64,000 bases of DNA, taken from positions 434,001 through 498,000 of the forward strand of contig JASFAU010000009.1 in assembly GCA_039704465.1 (NCBI GenBank), written 5' to 3'. The position numbers and the translations under genes were made by a program. The notes below the pieces were generated by a model, which saw only the letters and a program-made list of their open reading frames with translations, made no database searches and was not told where the DNA came from. Origin of the DNA: Plasmodiophora brassicae (Eukaryota > Endomyxa > Phytomyxea > Plasmodiophorida > Plasmodiophoridae). Positions 1 through 13,933 of this stretch are shown in pieces (within the stretch, counting starts at the first letter, position 1; the number at the start of each line of letters is the position of its first letter).

Positions 1-549
1 GCTATATCGACTGAAACTGAAACGGCAACTCACCGCATATGAGTACTGCCTCACAAGTACGCTGCTGACCACGGAAGCGCCGAGATGGAAAGGACGCCTT
101 GGCGACGATGCCTTTACTTCTTGTACCGACAGGGAGATTTCGGATACGCCGCCGCCTGGATCAGAACGTCATGACGAACATGAGCGAAGACCAGTCGTCA
201 TTGGACTCCATGGTGGCTGCTGCCATCAAAGCCTGCCCCTGCGCCTCGTCCTGGTCCGGTGCCGTACCCGCGTGTCCAAGCGCCCCCGGTTTACTACCTC
301 CCTTGTCTGATGATACAAGCCCCCAGTATTACGCGGCGACAGGAGGGTCTTGCACGCGTGTCTACGTCGAGCGAAGCGGCCTTCGATATGATGAGTGAGA
401 CCTGCTGCGGATTCGTGGGCGACTCGCCGGCCGCAGGAGGAGCGCGGTTCGGTTGGTGCTGTCAGCTGTGCAGTCCAACGCTGCGGAGTCCGCGACGCGA
501 CGAAGCGCTGTCGTGTCGTGTCGGCTTCAGGCGGGACGCGCGCTGGGAG
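1..549. other. Upstream region without a supported gene
   Basis: No frame here matches a family I recognise. The frame of the splicing-factor gene stays open upstream of its chosen start, but that stretch is arginine- and serine-rich and does not resemble the conserved N-terminus. It probably holds the promoter and 5' leader of the gene starting at 550. Confidence 0.5.
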
Positions 550-2725
550 ATGGCGTCGACGTCGCGTGGCCGCCCGATGGCGGTCAAGAACAAGGCTGCC
601 GCGCCCGTGCAGATTACGGCTGAGCAGATCCTGCGTGAGGCCATGGATCGGCGCGAGGTCGTGATCCGGGCGCCGGAGCAGAAAATCACGGATGTCGACG
701 AGCTCCAGCATTATCGCGCGCGGAAGCGAAAGGAGTACGAAGACACTCTGCGCCGCCAGCAGCATAACGTCGGCGTGTGGATGAAGTATGCGTTGTGGGA
801 GGCATCGCAGCTTGAGTTCGAGCGCGCCCGGTCCATTTTCGAACGCGCGCTGGACGTCGACTACCGCAACCATTCCGTCTGGCTGAAGTACGCCGAAATG
901 GAGATGAAGAACCGCTTCGTCAACCATGCCAGGAACATCTGGGACCGGGCCGTGACACTGCTGCCTCGCGTCGACCAATTCTGGTTCAAGTACACGCACA
1001 TGGAGGAGATGCTGGGGAACGTTGCCGGCGCCCGCGTCATCTTCGAACGCTGGATGAAGTGGGCCCCACCTGCGAATGCCTGGCAATCCTATGTCATGAT
1101 GGAGATGCGGCACGGGAAAGACGCGAAGATGAAGGAACGGTGTCGTGCCATCTACGAGCGGTTCATCGTCTGTCATCCGACGGTGGATTCCTACATGAAG
1201 TATGCAAAGTTTGAGAAGAATCATGGTGACCCTGACAAGTGCCGGGAAGTGTTCGAACGGTGCTCGAGCGAACTCGGGGACGATACCCTGGAGGAGGACT
1301 TCTTCATGCACTTTGCCTCATTTGAGGCCGAATGCCAGGAGACGGAGCGTGCCCGGGCGATCTACAAGTACGCCTTGGAGCGGTTGCCGAAGGCCAAGTC
1401 GCACGAGATCTATCGGCGATACACGAACTTCGAGAAGCAGTTTGGCACCCGTGAAGGCATTGAGGATGTCATCATCAGCAAACGCCGGCAACAGTACGAG
1501 CGCGAGGTGGCTGCGAATCCGCACAATTACGACATCTGGTTTGATTACATCAAGCTGGAGCAGTCCTGCGGGAACAACGATCGCATCCGGGACGTGTTCG
1601 AGCGAGCCGTTGCCAACGTCCCTCTGGTTCACGAGAAGCATTACTGGGCTAGATATATTTACTTGTGGATCCAGTACGTCATCTTCGAAGAGCTGACCAC
1701 AGAAGATGTTGAACGAACAAGGCTAGTCTACAAGGCGGCCCTGAAGGTCATTCCCCACAAATTGTACGACCCGACTGTGTCTTGCTTCGGTACGCGTATT
1801 AACAAGGCTGCTGGCTAGGTTCACGTTCGCGAAGATATGGATCATGTTCGCTGAGTTCGAGATTCGGCAAATGGATCTGAAGGCGGCGCGCCGGATTCTG
1901 GGGCGCGCCATCGGCATGGCACCCAAGGAAAAGCTGTTCAAATCGTACATCCAGCTGGAGCTCCAGCTTGGCGACGCCGATCGTTGCAGGACGCTGTACG
2001 AGAAGTACTTAATGTATGTGTGCGTCGCCAAGACGACCTCACGGTACATATGGTGATCCTTTCGCCCAGATACTCCCCCGAGAACTGTCACGCGTGGTCA
2101 AAGTTTGCCAACCTCGAGAAGTCGCTTGCTGAAAATGGTACGCGTTTCGCTTCGTCTGATGTGCTTGCGTTTCACCCATGTGTTCGCAGAGCGCGCCCGT
2201 GCCATTTTCGAGCTGGCGATATCGCAGCCGGTGCTGGACATGCCAGAGGTCCTGTGGAAAGCGTATATCGACTTTGAGACCCAGCAGGACCAGTTCGATC
2301 GAGCGCGTTCGCTCTACGACCGACTGCTCGAAAAGACGAAGCACGTCAAGGTCTGGATCAGCCTCGCGCAGTTCGAGACGTCCCAGAACCAGCTGGACAA
2401 GGCCCGGCATGTGTTCGAGCGGGCCGACAAGTACCTCAAAGCCGAATCTCGCAGGAGCGAACGCGCTCAGCTCCTGGAAGCATGGCGCGACTTTGAACGG
2501 AAATACGGCAACGAGGCGACGCAGACGGTCGTGTCGGACCGCATGCCGCGGCGTCTCAAGAAGCGGCGCCTGCTCACGAACGAGGACGGCACCGACGCCG
2601 GCTGGGAAGAGTACTACGACTACGAGTTCCCGGACGACGCCAAGGGCGCCGCCAACATTGCTCTCCTGGAGAAGGCCCGCCTGTGGAAGAAACAGCGGCT
2701 GGAGGCCACCGAAGACGATGCATAG
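550..2725 (+). CDS. CLF1: Crooked-neck-like pre-mRNA splicing factor (HAT repeats)
   Basis: Homologue of CRNKL1/Clf1/Syf3, a HAT-repeat scaffold of the Prp19-associated (NTC) spliceosome complex in the nucleus. Exons are 550-1763, 1819-2013, 2070-2137 and 2190-2725; the introns are 55, 56 and 52 bp and all phases close, giving 670 residues against about 690 in animals. The start at 550 gives MAST followed shortly by [12 protein letters not shown], the conserved family N-terminus. HAT motifs repeat through the protein, for example [19 protein letters not shown] and WKAYIDFE. The C-terminal [14 protein letters not shown] followed by KLWKKQ-like text is also typical of the family. No key block is missing. 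Identification is very secure; only the exact start is inferred. Confidence 0.95.
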
Positions 2726-2905
2726 AATACGAACGCCCGTTGTTGCATGCAGTGACACACACCTGCCTGGGTTGGCCCCCTTCTACAATAGCTTGTTGCG
2801 CTCTGGGACAATCTGGCTCCCACAGACAGAGACGGGTCCGTCCGACTGCGGGGACTGGTAGGCGTGGCACCGACCGGGACCGTCCTATACCGCCAAGCCA
2901 CGACT

Positions 2906-3454
2906 ATGTCGACGCCGTTCGATGCCATGCCGCGCGAGGTCAACTTCCCCGACACGTCGGCGATGTTCCGCCGGGACGACGCTGAACCGGACGCGCTGGA
3001 CACGCTGGTCAAAGGCCTGGGCCCGATCGCGCTCGTCGATGACGCCGTGGATCGCCCAACGGCAACGCCCACGTCCATGGCGGATCTGTACAGCGGCGCC
3101 ATGGTCGACGACGACGACGACACGGGGACAGCGACGATGACCGATGTATCGTTGGATTGTCAACGACCGCTGACAGCATCGACGATTATGAACGCGTTGC
3201 TGACGGCGGAACCGGTGCCGTCGTCGCCGCTACCGCCCGTATCGCCGATTCCGTCGGCATCGCCCCGAACCCTCGCCCTGCCGGCGTTCTCGTCGCCCGT
3301 ACCGCTCCCTGGATCGACAGCCAGCTACTGGAGGCAACGGATCGAACTCGGCGAATGCAGATCGCGACTAACGGTCGCCAGTTGCATGTCGCCTGTTATG
3401 CCGGGTCATACGAGAGGCCGAGTGGATGTCAAGCGGCCGCATTCTCCTATGTGA
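2906..3454 (+). CDS. Hypothetical low-complexity protein, 182 aa
   Basis: Single open frame from the first in-frame ATG. I do not recognise a domain. The N-terminal third is acidic (DDDDDT run near residue 70), the middle is rich in proline, serine and alanine, and the C-terminus is basic. There is no signal peptide or membrane segment. It starts about 180 bp after CLF1 on the same strand and is followed by AATAAA at 3472-3477. It converges on VPS34 with only 33 bp between stop codons. Coding is supported by the open frame and the poly(A) motif rather than by homology; an intron could be hidden. Confidence 0.5.
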   Translation: MSTPFDAMPREVNFPDTSAMFRRDDAEPDALDTLVKGLGPIALVDDAVDRPTATPTSMADLYSGAMVDDDDDTGTATMTDVSLDCQRPLTASTIMNALLTAEPVPSSPLPPVSPIPSASPRTLALPAFSSPVPLPGSTASYWRQRIELGECRSRLTVASCMSPVMPGHTRGRVDVKRPHSPM

Positions 3455-3471
3455 ACGGGCAATGGGGGGTT

Positions 3472-3477
3472 AATAAA
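3472..3477 (+). promoter_or_regulatory. Poly(A) signal AATAAA
   Basis: AATAAA 17 bp after the stop of the 2906-3454 gene, just before the end of the convergent VPS34 gene. Confidence 0.5.
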
Positions 3478-3487
3478 TACCTGTTGA

Positions 3488-6276
<2,789 letters not shown>

Positions 6277-6531
6277 GACGACAGACGGCAGTCGCGGAGT
6301 CGTGGCCGCGGCGTGACGCGCGACGACGCCGCTCGCAGTCGAACTGCGACAGCAGCCCCTGCTCTGCTGAAGGCTGAAAAAGGGCCGCCGGGCCCGGCGC
6401 GCTCTCCTTGTCGGCCATCAAGGCCCCTGGACGACGCTCCTCGGGTTCCCCATTGTTGCCAGGTGCATGCGTCCGAGGGTTTGCAGAGGGCGGAGGCACC
6501 CACCACCTGTGACGCGCTGTTCGCACGGACG

Positions 6532-7524
6532 ATGGTGATCGCGATCGTCGACGGGACGGAGGAGGGCGCAAGGGCGGCGCCGGCCGCGAACCGCTGGACG
6601 TGGAGGGCGTCGGGTGAGGAGGGCAGAACGCTCGGCGAGCTGCTCGGGGATCCGGACCGGAAGGCGCTCCTGGAGAAATGGTTCGACCGCACACCGCTCC
6701 CCGGTGCAGGTCGACCCTGTTCAATCGTGGTCGTCCACGCAGGGACGTGCTCAGGGGCGTGCGCATCCGATTATTCCGTTTCGACGAGCGATTCGACGCC
6801 GCCGCGGCCAGCGTCCCGCAGACGACCGCGTTCCTGCAATCACTCCTCAGCTCGGACGTGTTCGCGTCCGGTTTCGCCGACGTCGTCCCGTCCAAGCTGG
6901 ACCTGGGTACGCACGGCGACTGACAAACGGCAGATACGTTGCTGAACGCTGCTGGTACAATAACAGGTGCGGACGCCTACGAGGTGGTGGCCAGCGCCGC
7001 TGTCGACATGGGCATCTTCGACGTGTGGCGTGATCGCGGCGTCGTCAGGCCGAACGGGTCGATCAGCATGTGCCCGGATTGCTACCTGGACGACGGCGTC
7101 GTCGCCCAGAACGAGCTGCAGCGAGCGCTGTACGACGAGGAATCGCAGGCGTACGGGTCGGTCGACGACCACGAATTCATCGTCCAGCTGATGCAGATGA
7201 TGGTCCTGGGCGGCCCACTGTGCCAGTTCGAGGTCGCCCGCCGTCGTCGCCCATGATCGTCCCGCCCCACACACTGACGCCGTCCCGCAACAGGACACTA
7301 TCCAGCCGTACCTCGACGTCGTCAAGGCCTTCTACAAGTACCTGATGAACGTCGTGAAGACGGCGAACGACACGCTCCAAATCACCAGCAAGGTCTACAG
7401 GATCCGCGACGGGCGCCTGTTCGCCTCGCCGCCGTCGCCGTGGAACCGCCTCTACGTCATCGTCGATGCGTCTAGGCGGCACGCCTCGGTCCTGTACTTC
7501 CCACGCGGCAACACCGCCTGGTAA
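6532..7524 (+). CDS. CFAP300: Cilia- and flagella-associated protein 300
   Basis: Homologue of CFAP300 (C11orf70), a cytoplasmic factor needed for assembly of axonemal dynein arms. Exons are 6532-6680, 6743-6906, 6967-7232 and 7294-7524, giving 269 residues, the same size as the human protein (about 267). Recognisable blocks are LLEKW then IRLFRFDERF, FDVWRDRG, the GGPLCQFED block followed by a PYLDVVK-like segment, and the C-terminal VIVDASRRHASVLYF. The gene is divergent from VPS34 with 255 bp between starts. Its stop overlaps an AATAAA signal at 7523-7528, and the next gene begins 40 bp later. The gene implies that the organism builds motile flagella at some stage. Confidence 0.9.
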
Positions 7525-7528
7525 TAAA
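7523..7528 (+). promoter_or_regulatory. Poly(A) signal overlapping a stop codon
   Basis: The TAA stop of CFAP300 (7522-7524) supplies the first two bases of AATAAA, leaving almost no room for a 3' untranslated region ahead of the signal. Confidence 0.45.
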
Positions 7529-7563
7529 GTTCGAGCCGGCGGACGCTGGCGGCCGGGTCGTCC

Positions 7564-8248
7564 ATGGCGGTCGTGGCTTCGTGCAATTGCGCAGCGCGTC
7601 GTGGCATGCGACTGGACTCGAGCCTGATCGCCGCCGTCATCGTCGTCGTCGGCGTTGCGGTATCGCGGTACTGGATGGGGCGGCGCGATCGGGACCGGGG
7701 CCTGGACGCGTTCCTGAAACTCGTGCACCTCGGGGATGCCAGGATGGCGTCCGACGTCGCGTATCTGAAGCGGAACGCGATCGAGCACGTCGTGACGGTC
7801 GCGCCCGCGCACGAGTTCAGCCTCGAATACCATGAGGAGCACTTGGAGACGCATCGCGTCCCGATACTCGACAATGGACTGGAACGGCTACGGCCGCATC
7901 TCGACGACGCGTTCGCGTTTCTGCATCGAGCTGCCAGGCAGAACCTCAGCATCCTCGTCCATTGCATCGAGGGCAAGTCAAGGTCGCCCGCATTGCTAAT
8001 GTGAGGGGCATCACATTCAGACGCGACGTGCTGCGCGCGCTGACGGTTCGTCCAGGGCATACCTGATGAGCGAGGAAGGGCTGACACTGCGCGACGCGTT
8101 CGCCATCGTGAAGAAGATGCGGCCCGAGACGCAGCCGCGGTTCCAGATGTTCGAGGAGCTGCTCGCGCTGGAACGCGACCTCTACAACGGCGTCAACACG
8201 ATGACGCATGAAGATAACTATGTGCCCATCGTCCTGGGTCCGCCGTAG
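7564..8248 (+). CDS. Membrane-anchored dual-specificity phosphatase
   Basis: Exons 7564-8000 and 8056-8248 (55-bp intron) give 209 residues. The signature HCIEGKSRSP matches the HCxxGxxRS/T catalytic loop of the dual-specificity phosphatase family. The continuation ALLMAYLM followed by TLRDAFAIVKKMRP is the usual helix of these enzymes. The early part (AFLKLVHLGD, VVTVAP, HRVPILDNGLERLRPHLDDAFAFL) matches the DSP core including the general-acid region. An N-terminal hydrophobic stretch (about residues 20-33) suggests a signal anchor. An alternative start is 7606. Substrate unknown. Confidence 0.88.
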
Positions 8249-8448
8249 CGGGGCAACCGGAGCGACCGCCCTGGAATCGACGGCGGCGGCCGGCCCTGCG
8301 ACAATTCATGGCGGTCTCGGCGACCATGTTTAGATCATACAGACGCGTACCCTGCCAATGCAGGACTGTTGATTGCAACGGGCACAGAGTACGTTCGTAC
8401 AACACAGACATTGCGCGCGCGCGGCATAAAGCGTGATTTCCGAAGGCG

Positions 8449-9428
8449 ATGCCGTCCGAGATGGCCTTCGGAGGGATCGAGGCCGGCGGCACCACGTTCG
8501 TGGCGTCGCTGGCGGTTGGCGATCCGACCAACGTCGTCGACTACAAGCGGTTTCCGACGACGTCGTCGCCGGAGGAGACGTACCAGACGGCGCTGGACTG
8601 GTTCGCCCAGACCGGCAAGCCGATCGGCGCGCTCGGGATCGCGACGTTCGGCCCCGTGTGCTTGAACAGGGCGAGCGCGTCGTACGGGCAGATTGGGGCA
8701 ACGCCAAAGAAGGGCTGGCGTCAGTACAACATCCTGTCGTTTCTGTCGTCCAAGTTGCCGAATGTGCCGATTGGTAACGCAGCAGTACTCGCGTTGCTGA
8801 TACGTATGTCCACCGTGTGGTAATCGTGCCCGTAGGGATCGACACTGATGTCAATGCGGCTGCGCTGGCAGAGCTCCAGTACGGGACGGGTCGCGGTGCG
8901 AATTTGCATTCCCTGGCGTACATCACCGTTGGAACTGGGGTCGGCGTTGGCCTCTGCGTCGACGGCAAGTCGCTGATTGGCATGTCGCATGCGGAGGCGG
9001 GCCACATTCGTGTCCCTCGGCACGAGTCTGATCCGAAGGACACATTCCAGGGGGTCTGCCCGTCGCATGGCGACTGCGTCGAAGGGTTGGCGTCTGCGAC
9101 TGCGATTGCCGCCCGACTGTCGATTCACGAGTCGGCGTTGCCGGCCGTGCCGGACAGTGATCCGGTCTGGGACCTCGTCGGGTACTACCTGGGCCAACTA
9201 TGTGCCAGCATCTGCCTGATGGTTTCGCCCGAGCGGATCGTGCTGGGCGGTGGAGTTCCACAGCGGGCCTGTCTGCTCGCCAGCGTGGAGAAGCACTTCG
9301 TCGCCAGTATCAACGGCTACGTTGACGTACCCAGCGGGTATATCAGGAAGTCTGCCCTGAGCGTCGGTCCTGGAGTTGTCGGGTCCCAGGAAGTTGCCTA
9401 CCGGGCATACCATTCGAAACAGGGTTGA
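8449..9428 (+). CDS. ROK-family fructokinase-like sugar kinase
   Basis: Exons 8449-8773 and 8836-9428 (62-bp intron), 305 residues. The N-terminus FGGIEAGGT is the ROK phosphate-binding motif. FGPVCLNRASASYG and TPKKGW match the fructokinase subgroup. DTDVNAAALAE, YITVGTGVGVG and the zinc-binding stretch with H, C, H and C (in GVCPSHGDCVEGLAS) are ROK hallmarks. The predicted reaction is ATP-dependent phosphorylation of fructose or a similar hexose in the cytosol. ROK fructokinases are mainly bacterial, and this copy has a eukaryotic-type intron, so an old bacterial acquisition is possible. A start at 8461 is also possible. Confidence 0.9.
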
Positions 9429-9495
9429 CGAAGTTGGGTGCGCATCTGAAATGAACTGACACTGTATTGTTCGACGGACGTCGGCAGGCAATAGT

Positions 9496-11462
9496 CTAGA
9501 CAAGCCGGAAGAGGCGCAGAGTAATTAGAAGGACGCCGGTCAGCAGCAGGCCATGGATGAAATGTCCCAACGTTCGCGAATTAATCTTGGTTGCGCGCAT
9601 TACGAACAGCAAGAAGCGCTCAGCCGCAGCAGTATCTGTCGGGGCCCCGAGTCAGACCCGTGCCCTTGTGCGCAACGACATGGCGGACGTTACAGGGCGG
9701 ATAACGTTGCGGAACATCGAATATGCTGGCGTCCGTCCTGTACAGTATCGAGTGCGCATGGCTGAATGTACGGAAGCCAGTCTCGCCATGTGCCTTCCCC
9801 CTATGGGACAAGAGGTCATCCCCCAATCGGTGATGTTATAACAGAGCCAGCACTACATTCCGCTGCTTCCGATGCCGCCAAACGGGAGATCTGTATTGCT
9901 GTTCTGGAAGACACAATCGTTCACACAAGCGCTGCCTGTAGCGCAATACGCCACGATCAGATACCCACGACCTGTCCGTCGGTGTGCATACCGGATTTCG
10001 TCTTGGAGAAGATGTTTTCCGCCTGCTTTTTCGTCCCGAACACATAGAGCGCCAGCGGGTTTGGGTTCTTGGAGATGATATCAACTGCATCCGCGATGCA
10101 GCCGACTTGGATAACGGGGAGAATCGGGCCGAAGATCTATCCGAACACGATCAGTCCGACGCAGATAGCATCGTACAAGCAGGTGGACCTCGCTTTTCAT
10201 CAGATCGCAGTTGACACGGACTGGACCAACAACGGTTGGAGCGCAGAACCTCTCCCCAATGTCGGTATCGCCACCAAAGACGATTAAGTCTCGGCAGCTA
10301 TCCAGGAGGCCTTTGAGACGTTCAGTATGTTCCTACAAAACGTTATCAGATACCACGGCAGTGGTGCGACTGGGACCCTGGACCTTGGTGATGATGCGAC
10401 AGAAGTCTGGGCTAGACTTTGGATCGACGCCACCGGAAAACGACACGACAGCGCGACGGCATTCGTTAATGAACTCGTCGTACACGCTCTCATCCACAAT
10501 CGCGTAGTCGGCGGCGATACAGACCTGCAGGACGTAGCATGCATCGTAAAGACAAGGAGCGTATGAGACACGTGTGATTCTGCCTACCTGTCCTGCGTTA
10601 ATCCACTTCGACCACATGATGCGCTTCGCGGCAACGGCAACGTTGGCAGAGCTCGACACGATTGCTGGCGATTTGCCTCCAAGTTCCAGCGTCACTGTTG
10701 GGCATCAAATCGTGTGTCAGAACCACAACAGTTGTCGCAGACAGCCTGATCACCTGGCGTCAAGTGTGGGGCAGCGGCAGCAAGAACGATGCGACCGACT
10801 CGCTCACTACCAGTGAAGAAGATATGGTCAAACTTGTGCTTCAGTAGCATTTGCGTTTCTGTAGCAGCGCCTTGCACAACTGCCAGGATCGACTCGTCAA
10901 GATACTTTGGAAGCAGGTCCGCGATCAGGTTTGACGTCGCAGCCGTCATTTCCGACATCTTCAGGACAACAGTGTTCCCTGCTGCGATTGCAGAAATCAT
11001 GGGACCGAAGGACAACTGCACAGGGACTTTGAACAACAACAACAACAACAACAACAGTCAAACCCCATATCGATACGCCAATGACGTGCGGAGCTTACAG
11101 TTGAAAGGCACAATGACAAGCACGACGCCAAGTGGGCGGTAGACGACCCGGGACTGGGCCGGGAATGCAACCGCTGGCGTCGGCACATACTTCGGGCGCA
11201 TCCACGACGACAAATTGCTCAGCGCGTGATCGACATCGTTAATCACGTACTGGATCTCGAGGAGGTTCGACTCCATACGCGGCTTGCGCAAATCAATGGC
11301 CATGACTTCAATCAGCGCCTCGCGATTGTCCACCAAGAACGCCCGGATCGACTTCAGCGCCCGGCGACGCTGCTCGAGTGACAGACCGCCATTGCGCGCA
11401 CACTGTCGGACCCGCTCGAGCTTGTGCTCGATCTCAGGACCCGTCGTCGGAACAATCTGCAT
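9496..11462 (-). CDS. ALDH3-type fatty aldehyde dehydrogenase with C-terminal membrane anchor
   Basis: Nine exons in coding order: 11099-11462, 10754-11026, 10588-10694, 10384-10524, 10189-10332, 9992-10136, 9857-9935, 9694-9800 and 9496-9635. Phases close to 499 residues. It resembles ALDH3A2/yeast Hfd1, which oxidise long-chain aldehydes including those from sphingoid-base breakdown. Seen directly: YRPLGVVLVI, FTGSERVGRIV, TPVTLELGGKSP with the general-base Glu, GQVCIAADY with the catalytic Cys (the usual Thr before Cys is Val), EIFGPILPVI, PFGGIGSSGMG, TFSH and RYPP. The last exon ends in a hydrophobic stretch (HGLLLTGVLLI) like the tail anchor of ALDH3A2. The first intron carries an AAC microsatellite. 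The start at 11462 is the first in-frame ATG. Confidence 0.93.
11032..11056. repeat. AAC trinucleotide microsatellite in an intron
   Basis: Eight AAC units lie inside the 72-bp first intron of the aldehyde dehydrogenase gene (11027-11098), close to its acceptor. On the coding strand it reads as GTT repeats. Confidence 0.85.
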
Positions 11463-11700
11463 GACGCCAACGCAACCGACGAAGTACACACTGGAGGGAG
11501 GCCCTCAAGGCGGCGCCGTGCGGGAAGTGTCCATTTTTCTACGGGCAAACACCGGTGATTTGGGAGCGGACAGCAGCGCGGTCTGCAGAGCGCCCCTACG
11601 TGAATAATAGTGCCGGATCGAGCCGTTTGTGGTTACCGGCACGTCACGTTGGACTGCAACGGGACTGACACTGTCGTTTTCGATCACACTACCCTGAGGT

Positions 11701-13487
11701 TTACTCATTGGGTTTCTTTCTCGCCGGTTGTTCAAGCGCGCTGGCGAACGCAGCAGCAACGCGCTTCGCGACGTCGATGATTTGCTCGCGCGTACTGTGG
11801 CATCCAACGTACAGACATATGCTAGGTGGCGGGGCCATTTTCTGATGCGGCGTGAAGCTGCTCACACTGACGAGAATATCGTCGTTGTCGAATAGCGATT
11901 GCGCGACACGACGATACAGTCCAAGGGAATGTTCCTCAGCGTCGCTAGTCGACAGTCGAAGGTGTGTCAGGGGCGAATCCGTCGATCCTCCAACAACCAC
12001 GCCTTCGATTGACCGCAACTCAGCTCGCAGCAGGTTCCCGTTAGCACGTACACGCTCTGCCCGTTCCGGTTCGGCGTCAATCACCTTCAGCGCTTCAACT
12101 GCTGCGGTGCAGCTGAACATTGGGGATGACGCTGAGAACACATATCCTGCGGCTCCCAAGCGTTGGTGTTCGACAACCTTTAAACAGAGGGAAGCGGTGA
12201 GCATGCGTCGCGTCCAAATGCAAGAAGTAGCGTTACCTGAAGAGACCCACAGCACACGCCGCCCACAGACGCCATGGCTGTATCCATGCGGGTGCACCAT
12301 ATATCGATATCTTGAACTGGGATGCCCTTCATCTCGCATGTACCGCGCCCCGTCGTGCCCAAGACGCCGAACCCAAGGGAATCATCCAGGATGATCCTAT
12401 AATGGTATCGCTTTTTAAGGTCAACCACGACTTCTAGCGGACAAATGTCGCCCTGCATTAACGAGACATGAGCGTCCAGAACGACCGTTATAACAGTGAG
12501 AAAACATACATAGTTTTGGTACACGCCCTCAACAACGATGAAACGTCGGTTCAAGGATTTACGCGAACGCTTTCGATCCGCAGCTGCAACGTTTTCAAGA
12601 ATACGCTCGAGGTCTTCCATATCGTTGTGTTTGAAGAAGATCACGTGGCTTCGGGAAAGCGATACGCCAGCCAGGACATCATTCCTCACACCGTCATCGC
12701 AAATGATCAGGTCGCCAGCCTTTGAGAACGCGGCAACGATACTGGAAACAGTGGCGAGTGAGTCCGAGTACAAGATAGCGGCTTCGGCGCCCATGAACTT
12801 GGCCATCTCCTCCTCGAACAATAGGTGAGGGGTAACGGTCCCGTAGAACCCTCGGGGCGAACACGACCCAACACCGTATTGCATGATCGTCTGCTTGCAT
12901 GCATCCTTGATGGACTGCATACCCGACAAACCTACACGATAGCAGCAACACGTTGATGCGTGCATGAGGGCGCGATACAGCGCATCGGGAATCGAAGCAT
13001 ACCCAGAAAATCGCAGGTTGACAGATTGAGTTTCTTGGCCGTCTCGCTGGCAACCGTGACGAAGCCGTTGTCGGTAGCGCTGGTCATGACGGGCGGTGCA
13101 AATGGTTTCGAGACTGTCGGTGTCAGCGGCTGGGGCACCCATTCTTTCAGCAATTCCTCCTCTTCCTAATGTGGCCGTCATTCTCCATGTGGCCCGCCCC
13201 ACCCGACACCGTCACTGTCCTACCTTCAACGAAAGCTTCTGCTGCTCTCCGGGATCGAACCGTCGGTGAAACAATAGGTAGAAGATCGCGGCAATACAGG
13301 CTGTCTCAATAATGACATGGCCGGGGTTCTCATTGAACGTCGCTTGAATGTACAGCATCCAGGAGCGCAACAGGGTCGCCACCAACGACCCGACCATGTC
13401 AAACGGATTCGATCGCGTCACGACCGACCCCCCACATAGCAGCGACAGGCACACGAGCACCGGCGCCGTCCACGACAACGCCCTCAT
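11701..13487 (-). CDS. LCB1: Serine palmitoyltransferase subunit 1 (LCB1 type)
   Basis: Exons 13224-13487, 13003-13165, 12510-12931, 12237-12452 and 11701-12177 give 513 residues. It is the non-catalytic partner of serine palmitoyltransferase, the first step of sphingolipid synthesis at the ER. An N-terminal hydrophobic region (residues 1-55) is the membrane anchor. Then come YGVGSCSPRGFYGT, FFKHNDMEDLERIL, RRFIVVEGVYQN, DDSLGFGVLGTTGRG and MASVGGVCCGSLQ. The pyridoxal-phosphate lysine of LCB2 is absent at the GGVCCGS position, as in other LCB1 subunits. Introns are 57-71 bp. It lies tail-to-head next to the aldehyde dehydrogenase on the same strand, 238 bp apart. Confidence 0.94.
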
Positions 13488-13933
13488 TCTGTCGCGGATG
13501 GGGCGATGCCGATGCGCGACAGTGCGGCCGAATGCGTCGACCCGGCACGGGCACCGTCCCACCGTGTCACGGGCGAACACTCACTTTTTTCCGGTTGTGT
13601 GCAATGCGCCGCCGCCCCCCGCTCAGCCACACTCGCCCCATCAGACCTTCGCCTATTGGCCAATACCGCGTGCCGCGCTGGGGGGACGCGCAGGCTCACC
13701 GTCGCGACGAATGGCCGTCCTGCATAGTGGGCCGGACTGCTATGCAGGACATACGCAGCATTGCCGTTCGAAACATCGCAGTCATATCCCGGGAGTCTAA
13801 ATTCGGGAAGATTTGCGGTCGATGCCTATTTTTATTCCTTGGTCCGAAATCGGGCACGTGCCCGTCTGGGATATTGTTGGCGACGAAGAATCGGATCACT
13901 GTTGAGCAGCGTTGACTAGATATCGGACGCAGC
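13488..13933. other. Divergent promoter region
   Basis: 446 bp between the start of LCB1 (leftwards) and the myosin (rightwards). No supported gene. Presumably holds both promoters; I see no TATA-like element that I would defend. Confidence 0.45.
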
